Below the pieces are notes generated by a model that had not been told where the DNA came from, ran no database searches, and was given only the letters and a program-made list of their open reading frames with translations. A program made the position numbers and the translations under genes. Source: Soonwooa sp. (lineage in GTDB: Bacteria > Bacteroidota > Bacteroidia > Flavobacteriales > Weeksellaceae). From it: 60,265 nucleotides of DNA. This document shows, piece by piece, positions 1 to 8,061 of this stretch (position 1 is the first letter of the stretch; the number at the start of each line of letters is the position of its first letter). Location: contig NZ_JASLDS010000051.1 of the NCBI RefSeq assembly GCF_030151385.1, positions 1 through 60,265 on the forward strand, given 5' to 3'.

Positions 1-53
1 AAGAAAGGTTTCCCTTTTTTACCGTGTCTTTGTAATCTAATTTTTACTGACAT
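1..53 (-). CDS. rpsP: 30S ribosomal protein S16, N-terminal fragment (cut by window edge)
   Basis: The first 17 codons, read on the minus strand from an ATG at 51-53, give MSVKIRLQRHGKKGKPF. This is the conserved N-terminus of ribosomal protein S16, a small-subunit assembly protein. The rest of the gene lies beyond position 1. A TAnnTTTG promoter element sits about 50 bases upstream (102-109, minus strand), and the leader between contains a small GGGA/TCCC hairpin (about 70-82). The match covers only 17 residues, but this start is very characteristic. Confidence 0.85.
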   Translation of the reverse strand, partial: MSVKIRLQRHGKKGKPF

Positions 54-101
54 ATTGTTTTAATTTTTGGGATCACGTCCCGGTTAAATTTTAATAGTGT
101 G

Positions 102-109
102 CAAAGATA
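102..109 (-). promoter_or_regulatory. Probable rpsP promoter (-7 element)
   Basis: TATCTTTG on the minus strand fits the Bacteroidota -7 consensus TAnnTTTG. A weak TTC stands in for the -33 element 18 bases upstream. It lies 49 bases before the rpsP ATG. Confidence 0.5.
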
Positions 110-164
110 GTAATTTCTTTTTATTTGGAAGAAAATTAATTATCAAAACTATTTTTAAGAAAAA

Positions 165-677
165 CTAAGCCAAACTTCCCATATAGAAAAGTCCCAAACA
201 TTTTTGGTTTTCCTCAATTTTTAAAGAATCTTTAAGATGATTAACCAAAGCTGGCGAGCTCCAATAGCAGCCAATTCTATTCGCCGTACAAGTTAAATAC
301 ATATTTTGTACAGCCATCGCCGTTGCTGCAATCTCTTCCCAATCTGAAACAAGTCCACTAAACTCACAAACGATAGAGATTACAATATTCGCTTTACTTA
401 TTTTGAAACCAATATCCTGATATTTCTTTTCAAGAAAAGTTTGTGGTGGCGTTATGTTTTTATAGATAGATTGTAGCTCTTCACCAAGTTGCAGCTTTTC
501 CTCATTTCTAAAAACTTTGAAACGCCACGGTTTTGTTTTTTTGTGATTAGGCGCCAAAACAGAAGCATTAAGAACTTCTTCCAAAATATGTTCTGGGATT
601 GGTGTATCTGTATAGTCTTTTGGAAAAACACTACGTCTTTCTTCGATAATATGTTTTAAAATCTTTGCATTTTCCAT
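165..677 (-). CDS. Nitroreductase family protein
   Basis: A 170-residue cytosolic flavoprotein of the nitroreductase family, which uses FMN and NAD(P)H to reduce nitro compounds, quinones or similar acceptors. Family features are the N-terminal ERRS block that binds the FMN phosphate, the segment ASVLAPNHKKTKPWRF, and a late GCYWSSPAL segment where the flavin is usually contacted. I chose the ATG at 677 (MENAKIL); the frame is open five codons further, but family members begin near this point. The protein is a little short for the family (about 180-220 aa). It stands alone, between rpsP and a lectin-like gene that ends in a terminator. The physiological substrate cannot be told. Confidence 0.8.
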   Translation of the reverse strand: MENAKILKHIIEERRSVFPKDYTDTPIPEHILEEVLNASVLAPNHKKTKPWRFKVFRNEEKLQLGEELQSIYKNITPPQTFLEKKYQDIGFKISKANIVISIVCEFSGLVSDWEEIAATAMAVQNMYLTCTANRIGCYWSSPALVNHLKDSLKIEENQKCLGLFYMGSLA

Positions 678-689
678 GTGGTAAAAATA

Positions 690-712
690 CAAAAAAGTCG
701 CCTAAGCGACTT
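690..712 (-). terminator. Rho-independent terminator after the lectin-like gene
   Basis: The stem GTCGC/GCGAC with loop TTAG is followed on the minus strand by a run of six T. It begins 3 bases after the stop codon of the gene at 716-1618. Confidence 0.7.
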
Positions 713-715
713 TAA

Positions 716-1618
716 TTATTTTTCGAATTCGATAATGACGTGATTATAAGGATTTGCCCATCCTGGATTTGCACAAGGGATATCGTTCCATTTCCTTTCA
801 CTATTATTAGCCTTTGCAATTATATGAACACAACCTTCATTTTGATTCTGATTGTTAGGCTCACCTGTATTAAAAAAATGCTCTGTAGTTGACTTGCTTC
901 CCCACGTAATCTGAGATTCTTCTCCAGTAATCCAAGTAAACTCGACACCATTGCCAGAAAAATTAACTTTATTATAGCCTATCCAAATAGAGTTGGTTAA
1001 TTTTTTAGTTACATCATCAGGTTCAACGATATTTTTTTTAACCCATTCCCACTCTTTAAGAGTTGTAAAAGTTGCAAGATAACCACCTACAGACTCCGCA
1101 GTATTATACACTTCTTGCCAAGATGGATTCTGCACACTTGCCACATAAGCGCAATACCAATGACCATTTCCTCCCTCACCAGCAGTCCATTGTAGACATC
1201 CTTTAGGTTCGTAATCTATACCATTATGGGTAATTTTATCCTCTCTATGAACGCCATTAGCTTCATAAGGCAAATAAGACTGAAGAATACCATTGGTTGT
1301 CACCTTCAGAATTTCTCCTTGCTGGGACGCATGCCACTCTCCATTAGACCAAAAATAGTAAGAAGGCTTTAAAAACACATCCTTATCGCCATCCAAAGTC
1401 GTTGTATTAAAAACCAGCAAACCCTCTGCTGGATTAGGTATTGTTATGTTATCTTTCCTACTCTTCAATGCAATGTGCGGCCCCAAAAATCCTCGATCTT
1501 TTGAAACGATATCCAAAGAGGTACTAGGGTGCGGCGTCTGTGTACCGATCCCCACTTGAGAAAACAAAAATATATTTACAAAAACGAACGCAACTAAACT
1601 AAATATTTTTCTTGTCAA
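716..1618 (-). CDS. Secreted C-type-lectin-like domain protein
   Basis: A 300-residue exported protein. Residues 1-20 form a signal peptide. Residues about 21-60 carry the VGIGTxxPxxSxxLDI motif, common at the mature N-terminus of flavobacterial surface proteins. Residues about 140-300 read as a C-type lectin-like fold: GGYLATFTTLKEWEWV, an IWIGYNKV strand, TWITGE, GEPNNQNQNEG with ligand-loop character, and KWNDIPC. The EPN-type motif suggests possible Ca2+/glycan binding, but the ligand is unknown. The gene sits 10 bp downstream of a truncated paralogue (1629-2243) sharing the GGNGHxYC motif, so the two arose by tandem duplication. A terminator follows directly. Confidence 0.75.
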   Translation of the reverse strand: MTRKIFSLVAFVFVNIFLFSQVGIGTQTPHPSTSLDIVSKDRGFLGPHIALKSRKDNITIPNPAEGLLVFNTTTLDGDKDVFLKPSYYFWSNGEWHASQQGEILKVTTNGILQSYLPYEANGVHREDKITHNGIDYEPKGCLQWTAGEGGNGHWYCAYVASVQNPSWQEVYNTAESVGGYLATFTTLKEWEWVKKNIVEPDDVTKKLTNSIWIGYNKVNFSGNGVEFTWITGEESQITWGSKSTTEHFFNTGEPNNQNQNEGCVHIIAKANNSERKWNDIPCANPGWANPYNHVIIEFEK

Positions 1619-1628
1619 AACTATTATT

Positions 1629-2243
1629 TTACTGATTAAACTCTACGATGATTTGCTTTATTTCTGCAGATTCAAAATTCTTAGAATCACAACCCGCACT
1701 ATACCACAACCTATTTTGATTATATGCACTACCAGAAATCAGAGCGCAGAGACCAGCAGCATTTTTGCTTTCATAATCACCAACATAAGGATTAGCTCCA
1801 TAATAATCTACAGTAGATTTAGGATTACCAGGTGCAAAAACAGCCTGTACACTTGCGGAGTTTCCCCAGCTATTATTCCAAGTTTCACCAGTAATCCATC
1901 TATACTTATAAGGGTTACCAGGCGTTCTAACAGTAGCATACCCAAGCCAAATTGGACTAGTTACATTTTTGACAAGATTCTCCTTAACAAAATTCCATTC
2001 GTTACTAGAAGTTACAGTCAATATATAAGCGTCAAGAGATTTCGCAGCACCAAACAATTGACCAAAATCAACGCTACCACTTAACTCATAGCCACAATAG
2101 GTATGACCATTCCCGCCAACATTTAATTCCCATGTTACACACTTAATCTTAGTTGCATTAATACTTCCAATCTTAAAATTCTCAGGAGCAGACGCACCAG
2201 GTGTCTTTGGGTCATAACCGAAATCCTGCCACCAATTTGGCTT
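1629..2243 (-). pseudogene. C-type-lectin-like gene lacking its 5' part
   Basis: The frame is open from a stop at 2244-2246 down to the TAA at 1629, but contains no ATG near its beginning. It reads NWWQDFGYDPK, then GGNGHTYCGYE, SNEWNFVKEN, SPIWLGYATV, YRWITGETW and RLWYSAGC. These blocks align one for one with the lectin domain of the intact neighbour at 716-1618. Signal peptide and N-terminal domain are missing. The 5' end runs into the tail of the TPR gene (stop at 2212) in another reading frame, so a deletion joined the two genes. A TTG at 2055-2057 could initiate a 142-residue piece, but it would start inside the domain and lack an export signal. Confidence 0.75.
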
Positions 2244-3138
2244 CTATATTTTGACCTTGTTTTTTTAAAAGCCTCGAATACTCGTAACTAAGATTAAAAT
2301 AATCATAATCCAAATTCATACTTTTTGCAAAAGCAATTCCTTTTTGGATGTTTGCCAAAGCTTCTTTTGGATTTCCAATAGCATTGTAATACCTTGATTT
2401 TTGAAGATAAGCAACGACGTTATATTGCGATTCGGGAATTTTTGAAAGATAAACATCTGCATTTTTCAAAGCGTTGTTCATCAGGCTCAGATTCTTTATT
2501 TCAAGATAAGCATTTGCCAAATTAAGATACGCCCAAGCTGCTGCTTCGTTTTTATTTTCAGCAGTTTTAAGAATTTCCAAAGATTTGTTGTAGTACGAAA
2601 TCGCTTTCGGGAATTCTCTATAATTGGCGAAAACCAAACCGACATCCACCAAATAAGTAGCCTGAAGGGTTTTGTTGCCCGACTTTTCCGCAAATGGAAT
2701 ACACTTTTCTAAGGTAATATTTAGGAAGTCTTGTTGATCTTCCTTGCCTTGTTGCAGAACCGCGTAGTTGTGCCAAAGTTTCGCACGATATTCAAAAGTT
2801 TTGGGATCTGTATAATTTTTCAGTTTTTCATCCGCTTGTTTGTAAAGGCTTTGTGCTTTGTCAACATCGTGATCGAAGTAAACACCAGCTTTATAAAAAA
2901 GTAAAAGTCCTTTCAGAAAATTATCCTTTTGGACATATTCGTCGGCAGTTTTGAGACTTTGGAAAGCTTTTACCGTATCTCGATACGACCAATAATCTGA
3001 CAATTCCATTTGCGCCAAAGCTTTGTCATGATTTGTATTTGCTTCTCGAAAACGTTTTTCCAAACTGTCTTTTACTGGACTTTGTGAAAAACCCAGTAAG
3101 AAGAAAAATAGGAATACAAAAATTGAAAAATTTCTCAT
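2212..3138 (-). pseudogene. TPR protein, 3'-truncated (probable remnant of a TPR signalling protein)
   Basis: 308 residues: a signal peptide (1-18, ending GFSQ) followed by TPR-like helical repeats to about residue 300, such as AISYYNKSLEIL and AAAWAYLNLANAYLEI. In Bacteroidota, exported TPR domains of this kind normally continue into a membrane helix and then a histidine kinase or HTH domain, as in the genes at 16011-17813 and 20684-22372. Here the frame ends at KLVAGFRL where it meets the lectin-gene remnant. The membrane and output domains are therefore probably lost. It may still be translated as a soluble periplasmic TPR protein. The class of the missing output domain is unknown. Confidence 0.65.
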
Positions 3139-3252
3139 TTCGATTAAAAATACGCAAATATTTTAGTAAAAATAAGAGACTTTAAGCAAGTAAAAAACAC
3201 TCAAAATCAATTTCCCTAAAAACAGGGAGAAAAAAATCCATCTTTTTGAGGA

Positions 3253-3283
3253 TTGTATCTGTGGTTTTAGGAATCTACTTTTG
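3253..3283 (+). promoter_or_regulatory. Promoter of the lipoprotein/OMP cluster
   Basis: TTG (3253-3255), 20 bases, then TACTTTTG (3276-3283): a full match to the Bacteroidota housekeeping consensus. Transcription would start near 3288-3290, which favours the ATG at 3314 as the start of the first gene. Confidence 0.75.
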
Positions 3284-3313
3284 GAATACAATCTAATCTT
3301 AAAAATAAATAAA

Positions 3314-3745
3314 ATGAATTACACTAAATTTTTAAAACTGGTTTCACTATTTGTATTTGTTTGTTTTGGACTTTTGTCTTGCCAACGTGATAGTGAAGAT
3401 GGAGGAAGCGCAAGTTCTGATCCTTTCGTAGGAAATTGGAAATTGAAAGTAGTGACTTACCAAGGACAAAGTCAAGATGTAAGCAATGCAACTTGCTGGA
3501 AAGATAGCAATTTGAATGTCGATAAATCAAACGCAAAATTCACACTTGTAGTTCCGAATTCGGATACTGGCGCTTGTGAAAGTTCTTCGGATACTTATCA
3601 ATGGACGAAAAAAGATGGTACTTATTATTATACTGAAAATGGGCAACAGCAAGTACTTCCGATAAAGCTATTGGATAACAATGCGACTTTGCAACTGACA
3701 CTTGCCTCTAATGGATCAACATTTATCTTCTCTTTTAGAAAATAA
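3314..3745 (+). CDS. Lipocalin-like lipoprotein
   Basis: 143 residues. The signal peptide ends in a lipobox, LLSC, with the acylated cysteine at residue 23. The mature part begins with a Ser/Gly/Asp-rich tether, then FVGNWKLKVVTYQG, the opening strand typical of lipocalin-like and calycin-like lipoproteins of Bacteroidota, followed by alternating beta-strands ending STFIFSFRK. Such proteins sit in the envelope and may bind small hydrophobic ligands; the ligand is unknown. The ATG at 3314 is preferred over one at 3281 because the predicted transcript starts after 3281 and a signal peptide follows 3314 directly. The gene leads a cluster with three outer-membrane barrels. Confidence 0.65.
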   Translation: MNYTKFLKLVSLFVFVCFGLLSCQRDSEDGGSASSDPFVGNWKLKVVTYQGQSQDVSNATCWKDSNLNVDKSNAKFTLVVPNSDTGACESSSDTYQWTKKDGTYYYTENGQQQVLPIKLLDNNATLQLTLASNGSTFIFSFRK

Positions 3746-3762
3746 TTTTAAAACCGATTACA

Positions 3763-4398
3763 ATGAAAAAGCTATTTATGTTTCTGTGCGTTTTATCATT
3801 TTCATCGATTTTGGTAAACGCACAGAAAAAGAAGTCAACCAAGAATTCGACAAAACCAAAAGTTGAATTTGGAGTGAAAGCTGGTGGAAATTTCTCAAAC
3901 TTTTTAGGCAAAGACGCTTCCCGAGATTTTAGCTATAAATTCGGATATTATGGTGGCTTTCTAGTTAAATATTCTTTTAGAGAAAGAATGAGTTTGCAAG
4001 GGGAAGTTTTGTACGATGCAATGCAATCCAATAGCAAGGAACGAGAAAATGGTAATACGGGTTTTGCAGAAATGAGCTATGTAAGCGTACCAATACTTTT
4101 TCAGTACGGTATTACGGATAAAATATATATTGAAACTGGACCTAATATTGGTTATAATATTAAATCGCAATTCACATCAGTCACCTATAATAATGAGGTA
4201 GTTGATTGGAAATACGGGACAAAAAAAATGAATTTTGCATGGGCGTTAGGAGGCGGCTATAACATTACTAATAATCTCGCTGCTAATCTTCGTGCAAATA
4301 TTGGCGCTGCAAGTCCTTTCAAAAACATTGAAAAGAGAAACTCGGAAAAAATTAGGTTAATGAGTTTTGAGTTAGGACTCACTTACTACTTTAAATAG
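3763..4398 (+). CDS. Outer-membrane beta-barrel protein, paralogue 1 of 3
   Basis: 211 residues, signal peptide ending VNAQ (residue 21), then a Lys-rich linker (KKKSTKNSTKPK), then an eight-stranded barrel of the PorT/OMP_b-brl_2 type. Typical segments are VEFGVKAGGNFS, YYGGFLVKYSF, SLQGEVLYDAM, YVSVPILFQYG, IYIETGPNIGY and the closing strand SFELGLTYYFK ending in aromatic Tyr-Phe-Lys. It lies 17 bp after the lipoprotein gene and 6 bp before the second paralogue, so the genes are very probably co-transcribed. The function (porin, adhesin or structural) cannot be read from sequence. Confidence 0.8.
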   Translation: MKKLFMFLCVLSFSSILVNAQKKKSTKNSTKPKVEFGVKAGGNFSNFLGKDASRDFSYKFGYYGGFLVKYSFRERMSLQGEVLYDAMQSNSKERENGNTGFAEMSYVSVPILFQYGITDKIYIETGPNIGYNIKSQFTSVTYNNEVVDWKYGTKKMNFAWALGGGYNITNNLAANLRANIGAASPFKNIEKRNSEKIRLMSFELGLTYYFK

Positions 4399-4404
4399 TG
4401 CAAG

Positions 4405-5046
4405 ATGAAAAAGTTACAAATACTGGTCTGTGCGCTGTTGCTTGGTTCTGTTTCGGTTAATGCACAGAAAAAGAAAAACCACAAATCATCAACAAAACCA
4501 AAAGTTGAATTTGGGATAAGAGCTGGTGCGAATATTTCTAAAATTAATGGAGATGATTACTCCTATATTTTTAGTAGTAAAATTGGTTATTTTGGAGGAC
4601 TAGTTGTCAAATATCCTTTGTCAAAAACATTGTCTTTGCAAGGTGAAGCCTATTATAATATGATTGGATCAAAGGCTAAAAATCAGCCAGCTTTGGATCC
4701 GTTTAGAGTCAACTCCAAGATAGCTTATGTTTCCGTTCCAATTTTGTTTCAATTCAAAATCTCACCTGAGTTTTATCTAGAAACTGGCCCTGAAATAGGT
4801 GTTAATTTAAGTTCAAAAAATAAGAACATAGATACTGGTGAAGTTTTCATAATGAAAGATACAAAGCGTATAACATTTTTTTGGGGAATTGGGACAGGGT
4901 ATTATCTCACCGAAAATATTGCAGCAAATTTCAGAGCTAATATTGGAATGAATTCACCTTTCTTCAAAACGGTAAACGCGGAGGGAACTTCGGATCACTT
5001 TAGGATGAATAATTTTCAGCTGGGATTAGTTTATTACTTTAAATAA
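4405..5046 (+). CDS. Outer-membrane beta-barrel protein, paralogue 2 of 3
   Basis: 213 residues with the same layout as its neighbours: signal peptide ending VNAQ, linker KKKNHKSSTKPK, then strands VEFGIRAGANIS, YFGGLVVKYPL, SLQGEAYYNMI, YVSVPILFQFK and NFQLGLVYYFK. Its first 36 codons are nearly identical in DNA to those of the third paralogue, whereas the loops are unrelated (for example GEVFIMKDTKR here). The pattern points to a recent copy event or gene conversion of the leader together with diverging surface loops. Confidence 0.8.
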   Translation: MKKLQILVCALLLGSVSVNAQKKKNHKSSTKPKVEFGIRAGANISKINGDDYSYIFSSKIGYFGGLVVKYPLSKTLSLQGEAYYNMIGSKAKNQPALDPFRVNSKIAYVSVPILFQFKISPEFYLETGPEIGVNLSSKNKNIDTGEVFIMKDTKRITFFWGIGTGYYLTENIAANFRANIGMNSPFFKTVNAEGTSDHFRMNNFQLGLVYYFK

Positions 5047-5052
5047 AGCAAA

Positions 5053-5691
5053 ATGAAAAAGTTACAAATACTGGTCTGCGCGCTGTTGCTCGGTTCTATT
5101 TCGGTCAATGCACAGAAAAAGAAAAACCACAAATCATCAACAAAACCAAAAGTTGAATTTGGGGTAAAGGCAGGAGCTAGTTTATCTAAAATTACGGGTC
5201 CTGATGAGTATTATACTTACAATAATAAGGTGGGATATTATGGTGGATTAGTTGCGAAATATTCTGTAGCTCCAAAATTTGATTTGCAAGCAGAACTACT
5301 TTGCAGTATGTTAGGAACAGGCATGAAAGCAAAGAGAGAAGATTATATTAATAATGGAAATCTAAATATGTCTTACATTGTTTTGCCGATAATGGCTCAA
5401 CTCAAGATTTCACGAGAACTCTATATTGAAGGCGGTCCTGAGTTTAGTTTTTTGGTTGACTCAAAACTGAAGGATAAAGAATCTAGCAAAGAAAATGAAT
5501 GGAAAGACAGGTCAACTAAATTTAATATTGCTATTGGTTTTGGAGGTGGATACTATTTTACAAATAATCTAGCTGTAAATCTAAGAGCCAATCTTGGGGT
5601 AGGAACTCCTATTGCTAAAACAAGTGACCTTAAAGTGAGTGAATTTAGATTGAACAATTTCCAACTCGGACTTACCTACTTTTTTAAGTAA
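5053..5691 (+). CDS. Outer-membrane beta-barrel protein, paralogue 3 of 3
   Basis: 212 residues; signal peptide and linker almost identical to paralogue 2, then barrel strands VEFGVKAGASLS, YYGGLVAKYSV, DLQAELLCSML, YIVLPIMAQLK, LYIEGGPEFSF and NFQLGLTYFFK. The loop between strands five and six is highly charged (KLKDKESSKENEWKDR) and differs from both sisters. It is the last gene before a terminator at 5727-5757. Confidence 0.8.
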   Translation: MKKLQILVCALLLGSISVNAQKKKNHKSSTKPKVEFGVKAGASLSKITGPDEYYTYNNKVGYYGGLVAKYSVAPKFDLQAELLCSMLGTGMKAKREDYINNGNLNMSYIVLPIMAQLKISRELYIEGGPEFSFLVDSKLKDKESSKENEWKDRSTKFNIAIGFGGGYYFTNNLAVNLRANLGVGTPIAKTSDLKVSEFRLNNFQLGLTYFFK

Positions 5692-5726
5692 TGCAAAACT
5701 TCATATTCAAATTAATTTACAACGAA

Positions 5727-5757
5727 AAGTCTTTTGTGTATTCAAGAGGCTTTTTAA
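5727..5757 (+). terminator. Terminator of the OMP cluster
   Basis: Ten-base-pair stem with G-U wobbles (AAGTCTTTTG with CAAGAGGCTT, loop TGTATT) followed by five T. Confidence 0.65.
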
Positions 5758-5766
5758 TTAAATTTC

Positions 5767-5774
5767 TATATTTG
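5767..5774 (+). promoter_or_regulatory. Probable -7 promoter element of the 5791 lipoprotein gene
   Basis: TATATTTG matches TAnnTTTG 17 bases before the ATG. No clear TTG lies at the usual distance, because the -33 position falls in the preceding terminator's T-run. Confidence 0.45.
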
Positions 5775-5790
5775 AAATAAAATATCAATT

Positions 5791-6369
5791 ATGAAAAAGA
5801 ATTTTAGTAAAATTATTTTAGGTTTATTAGTGTTAGTACTGGTTGTAGGCTGTCGAAGCAGCAGTTCTAACGATGATGATTTTTCTACGACTTCCAACAA
5901 ATATTATTACACAGCAAAATTAGATGGTGTGGAAACTAACTTTTTGCACACCGCAATTTTACAAGGTGGCGGAAATGGTGGTCGTATGGAGCATATTGTG
6001 TTGGCTGGTTACATCAAATCGTTTCCTACAACAGGAAATGCTAATGATACGCCTCCAGCATTTGTTTTTGAAATTTGGAATATGGGTGGGAATATTACCG
6101 CTGGTATTTATGATGGTGTAAAAGGCGGAAGCTATGATGATGACAGCCCTGATACTTACAGTTTGGATGCAGAATATCTACCAAGTGTAACCACGCAATT
6201 TGATGCAGCTGATACCAAAAATTTTGTTTTGAATATTACGGAACTTAGCAAAGAAAATGGAATAAAAGCTACTTTTTCTGGAACTTTAACTTCTAGAGAT
6301 TTTCCTGGAAAAACAATTACGGTAACCGATGGTAAATTGTATCTTCCTTTTAATAAGTTGGTACCTTAG
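5791..6369 (+). CDS. Lipoprotein of unknown function
   Basis: 192 residues. The signal peptide ends in VVGC (Cys21), followed by an SSSSNDDD tether typical of Bacteroidota lipoproteins exported across the outer membrane. The mature domain starts YYYTAKLDGVETNF, a pattern seen in small beta-sandwich lipoproteins of this phylum, and ends with strands ATFSGTL and ITVTDGKLYLPF. I do not recognise a specific family. It has its own -7 element and a terminator at 6391, so it is probably monocistronic. Confidence 0.6.
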   Translation: MKKNFSKIILGLLVLVLVVGCRSSSSNDDDFSTTSNKYYYTAKLDGVETNFLHTAILQGGGNGGRMEHIVLAGYIKSFPTTGNANDTPPAFVFEIWNMGGNITAGIYDGVKGGSYDDDSPDTYSLDAEYLPSVTTQFDAADTKNFVLNITELSKENGIKATFSGTLTSRDFPGKTITVTDGKLYLPFNKLVP

Positions 6370-6390
6370 AATCTTAAATTTTAGCATAAA

Positions 6391-6425
6391 AAATCCCTTC
6401 AAATATATGGAGGGATTTTATTTTG
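6391..6425. terminator. Bidirectional terminator between convergent genes
   Basis: Stem AAATCCCTTC/GGAGGGATTT with an 8-base loop, T-rich on both sides. It serves the lipoprotein gene ending at 6369 (plus) and the J-domain gene ending at 6437 (minus). Confidence 0.75.
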
Positions 6426-6436
6426 TAAAAAGTTGC

Positions 6437-6883
6437 TTAGTCAACCATCGCTTCACCAGACTTACGGTAAATGAAGTTGCCGTAGATGTGTCTTCTTGCA
6501 AAACGACTTGGTGAATCTGCATTTACCATTTTGATAAATGTATTTCTTGGAACACCAATGTACTCGTACATTTTACCATTCAAATGTTGAATTTTCAAGA
6601 TTGATTTTTCGTAATCGAAATCTTCAATATTGCTTTTAGAAATAGTTTCGGTGTATTCTTCTTTGTATTTTTCTTGCGTTTCTTTGTTGATGCTCACCAA
6701 AAAATGATAAGCTTCAATAACAGATTTGCTTTTTTCTTCCGCTTCTAGTTTTCCCTCTTCATCATTGACGAATTTATCAGGATGCGAATCCTTCATTGTG
6801 TTTCTGTAAATGGTTTTCAACTCTTTAAGAGTTACATCTTTATCTACACCAAGAAGTTTTCTGTGTTCGCCAATTCTTTTCAT
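6437..6883 (-). CDS. J-domain protein fused to a KTSC domain
   Basis: 148 residues. Residues 5-70 resemble a DnaJ J-domain with helix II (LKELKTIYRNTM) and the HPD tripeptide at residues 34-36 that stimulates DnaK ATPase. Residues about 93-143 match the KTSC domain (LNGKMYEYIGVPRNTF, then SPSRFARRHIYGNFIY), a short fold seen as a stand-alone protein or as an appendix and proposed to bind RNA or protein. The cognate chaperone could be the DnaK encoded at 18688. A strong promoter precedes it (6937-6966) and a terminator follows. The protein is cytosolic. Its clients are unknown. Confidence 0.75.
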   Translation of the reverse strand: MKRIGEHRKLLGVDKDVTLKELKTIYRNTMKDSHPDKFVNDEEGKLEAEEKSKSVIEAYHFLVSINKETQEKYKEEYTETISKSNIEDFDYEKSILKIQHLNGKMYEYIGVPRNTFIKMVNADSPSRFARRHIYGNFIYRKSGEAMVD

Positions 6884-6936
6884 TTTTCTAGATTTTAAAT
6901 GATTTCAGTTATACTTATGTTCTGAATTTCGGAGTG

Positions 6937-6966
6937 CAAAACTACAAAATATTTTTTGAAATTCAA
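6937..6966 (-). promoter_or_regulatory. Promoter of the J-domain/KTSC gene
   Basis: On the minus strand TTG (6964-6966), 19 bases, TAGTTTTG (6937-6944): a full Bacteroidota consensus, 53 bases before the ATG. Confidence 0.7.
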
Positions 6967-7069
6967 TGTTAAAAAATTGATAATGTGTTGATTGTATATT
7001 GGCTTCGGATAAAGTAAGCGTTTTTTTGGTTTAAGTAAGTATTGCAATTTAAAGCAAAACTTTTATTCT

Positions 7070-7432
7070 TTAATTAATAGCGTTGAAAAGCGCATATGTT
7101 CCTAATCCGATGACAACTGCCGAGATGAAAAATAAGAATAGGCTTGTGCTTGCTAGCTCATTTTGTTTCGCAATGTATAGGCTAATGGCCTCAACAAGAA
7201 GATATAAAAGCCAGACTCCTGTAAAATAATAACTTAGATAGAAGGCACCTAAGAGTCCTTGATCTTGGTCAATTAAATAACAAATCAAAGTTATTAGTGG
7301 AATGGCAACAAGCAGAACGCTAACTCTTATAATGTCGTGTTTGCGAGGATCAGTTTTTATTTTAGCATTATTAATTGTTAAGCGTATTAACAAGACAAAA
7401 ATGAAGATCAGAATTAGTGGTAAAGGTATCAT
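7070..7432 (-). CDS. Four-helix integral membrane protein, unknown function
   Basis: 120 residues with four hydrophobic segments at about 2-20, 36-54, 61-88 and 95-119. The only charged stretch is the first cytoplasmic loop (NNAKIKTDPRKHD). No family is recognised. It is the last of three minus-strand genes (8062-9009, 7461-8006, 7070-7432) separated by 28-55 bp, so it may be co-transcribed with the lipoprotein and the BatD-like gene. I place it in the inner membrane. Confidence 0.55.
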   Translation of the reverse strand: MIPLPLILIFIFVLLIRLTINNAKIKTDPRKHDIIRVSVLLVAIPLITLICYLIDQDQGLLGAFYLSYYFTGVWLLYLLVEAISLYIAKQNELASTSLFLFFISAVVIGLGTYALFNAIN

Positions 7433-7460
7433 GGTTTTGTAAAAAAAGACTTAAAATATA

Positions 7461-8006
7461 TTACGAATTAGCTTTCTTCCATGATAAACCTTTAGTATTT
7501 TCAGAAGCGATTTTTTTCCAAACTTCTGCTAAACGAATTACACATTCATTGAAAAAAGTTTTATTGTTAGAGTAATCATATTCAGTCGTTTTAATTTTGT
7601 TATTGGAAGCATCTGCACCAGCATCCCAAAAAATTGGAGTCACCAACTTTTCAGTGTTACTCCTATCTTTATACAAAATCAATAATCGAGGCTTGTCTTT
7701 TCCTATAATTTTGGAATCTACATGTGCTTCCATTTCATACATTTCACACCGACTTCCAAATGGACCGTATTCAAAAACTTTATATTCTTTCTTTGTTTTA
7801 ATAGTTGGATCCGAAGATTTGGTAACATAGAATACGACGCCTGTCTTTTGCGTGTTTTCTTGATAATAACCTTCCACAATAATATTCATTTTGGCATTAT
7901 AATTTTCCAAAAGATCTTTGTATGGCGTTCTCACTGGGCGACATGCGAAAGTCATAATGGTTGAGAAAACGAGAAAGAGGTAGCTTAGTAATAGTTTATT
8001 TTTCAT
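7461..8006 (-). CDS. Lipoprotein of unknown function
   Basis: 181 residues. The N-terminal hydrophobic segment ends TFACRP, a lipobox-like site with Cys22. The rest is a soluble beta-rich domain (NIIVEGYYQEN, GVVFYVTKSSD, YKVFEYGPFGSRCEMYEMEAHV) followed by a C-terminal helix LAEVWKKIASEN. Two further cysteines (in SRCEM and NECVI) could form a disulphide. No known family is recognised. It lies between a BatD-like gene and a membrane-protein gene on the same strand. Confidence 0.55.
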   Translation of the reverse strand: MKNKLLLSYLFLVFSTIMTFACRPVRTPYKDLLENYNAKMNIIVEGYYQENTQKTGVVFYVTKSSDPTIKTKKEYKVFEYGPFGSRCEMYEMEAHVDSKIIGKDKPRLLILYKDRSNTEKLVTPIFWDAGADASNNKIKTTEYDYSNNKTFFNECVIRLAEVWKKIASENTKGLSWKKANS

Positions 8007-8061
8007 AAGTTTTTTGTGTTTTAGGTAATTTAAATTTTTAAAATTGGAATGAAATTAAATT

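Noticed and set aside
1653..2084. 143-codon open frame on the plus strand
   Set aside because: It runs antisense to the lectin-like pseudogene, whose alignment with the intact neighbour shows that the minus strand is the coding one. The translated product is Ile/Thr-rich with no domain.
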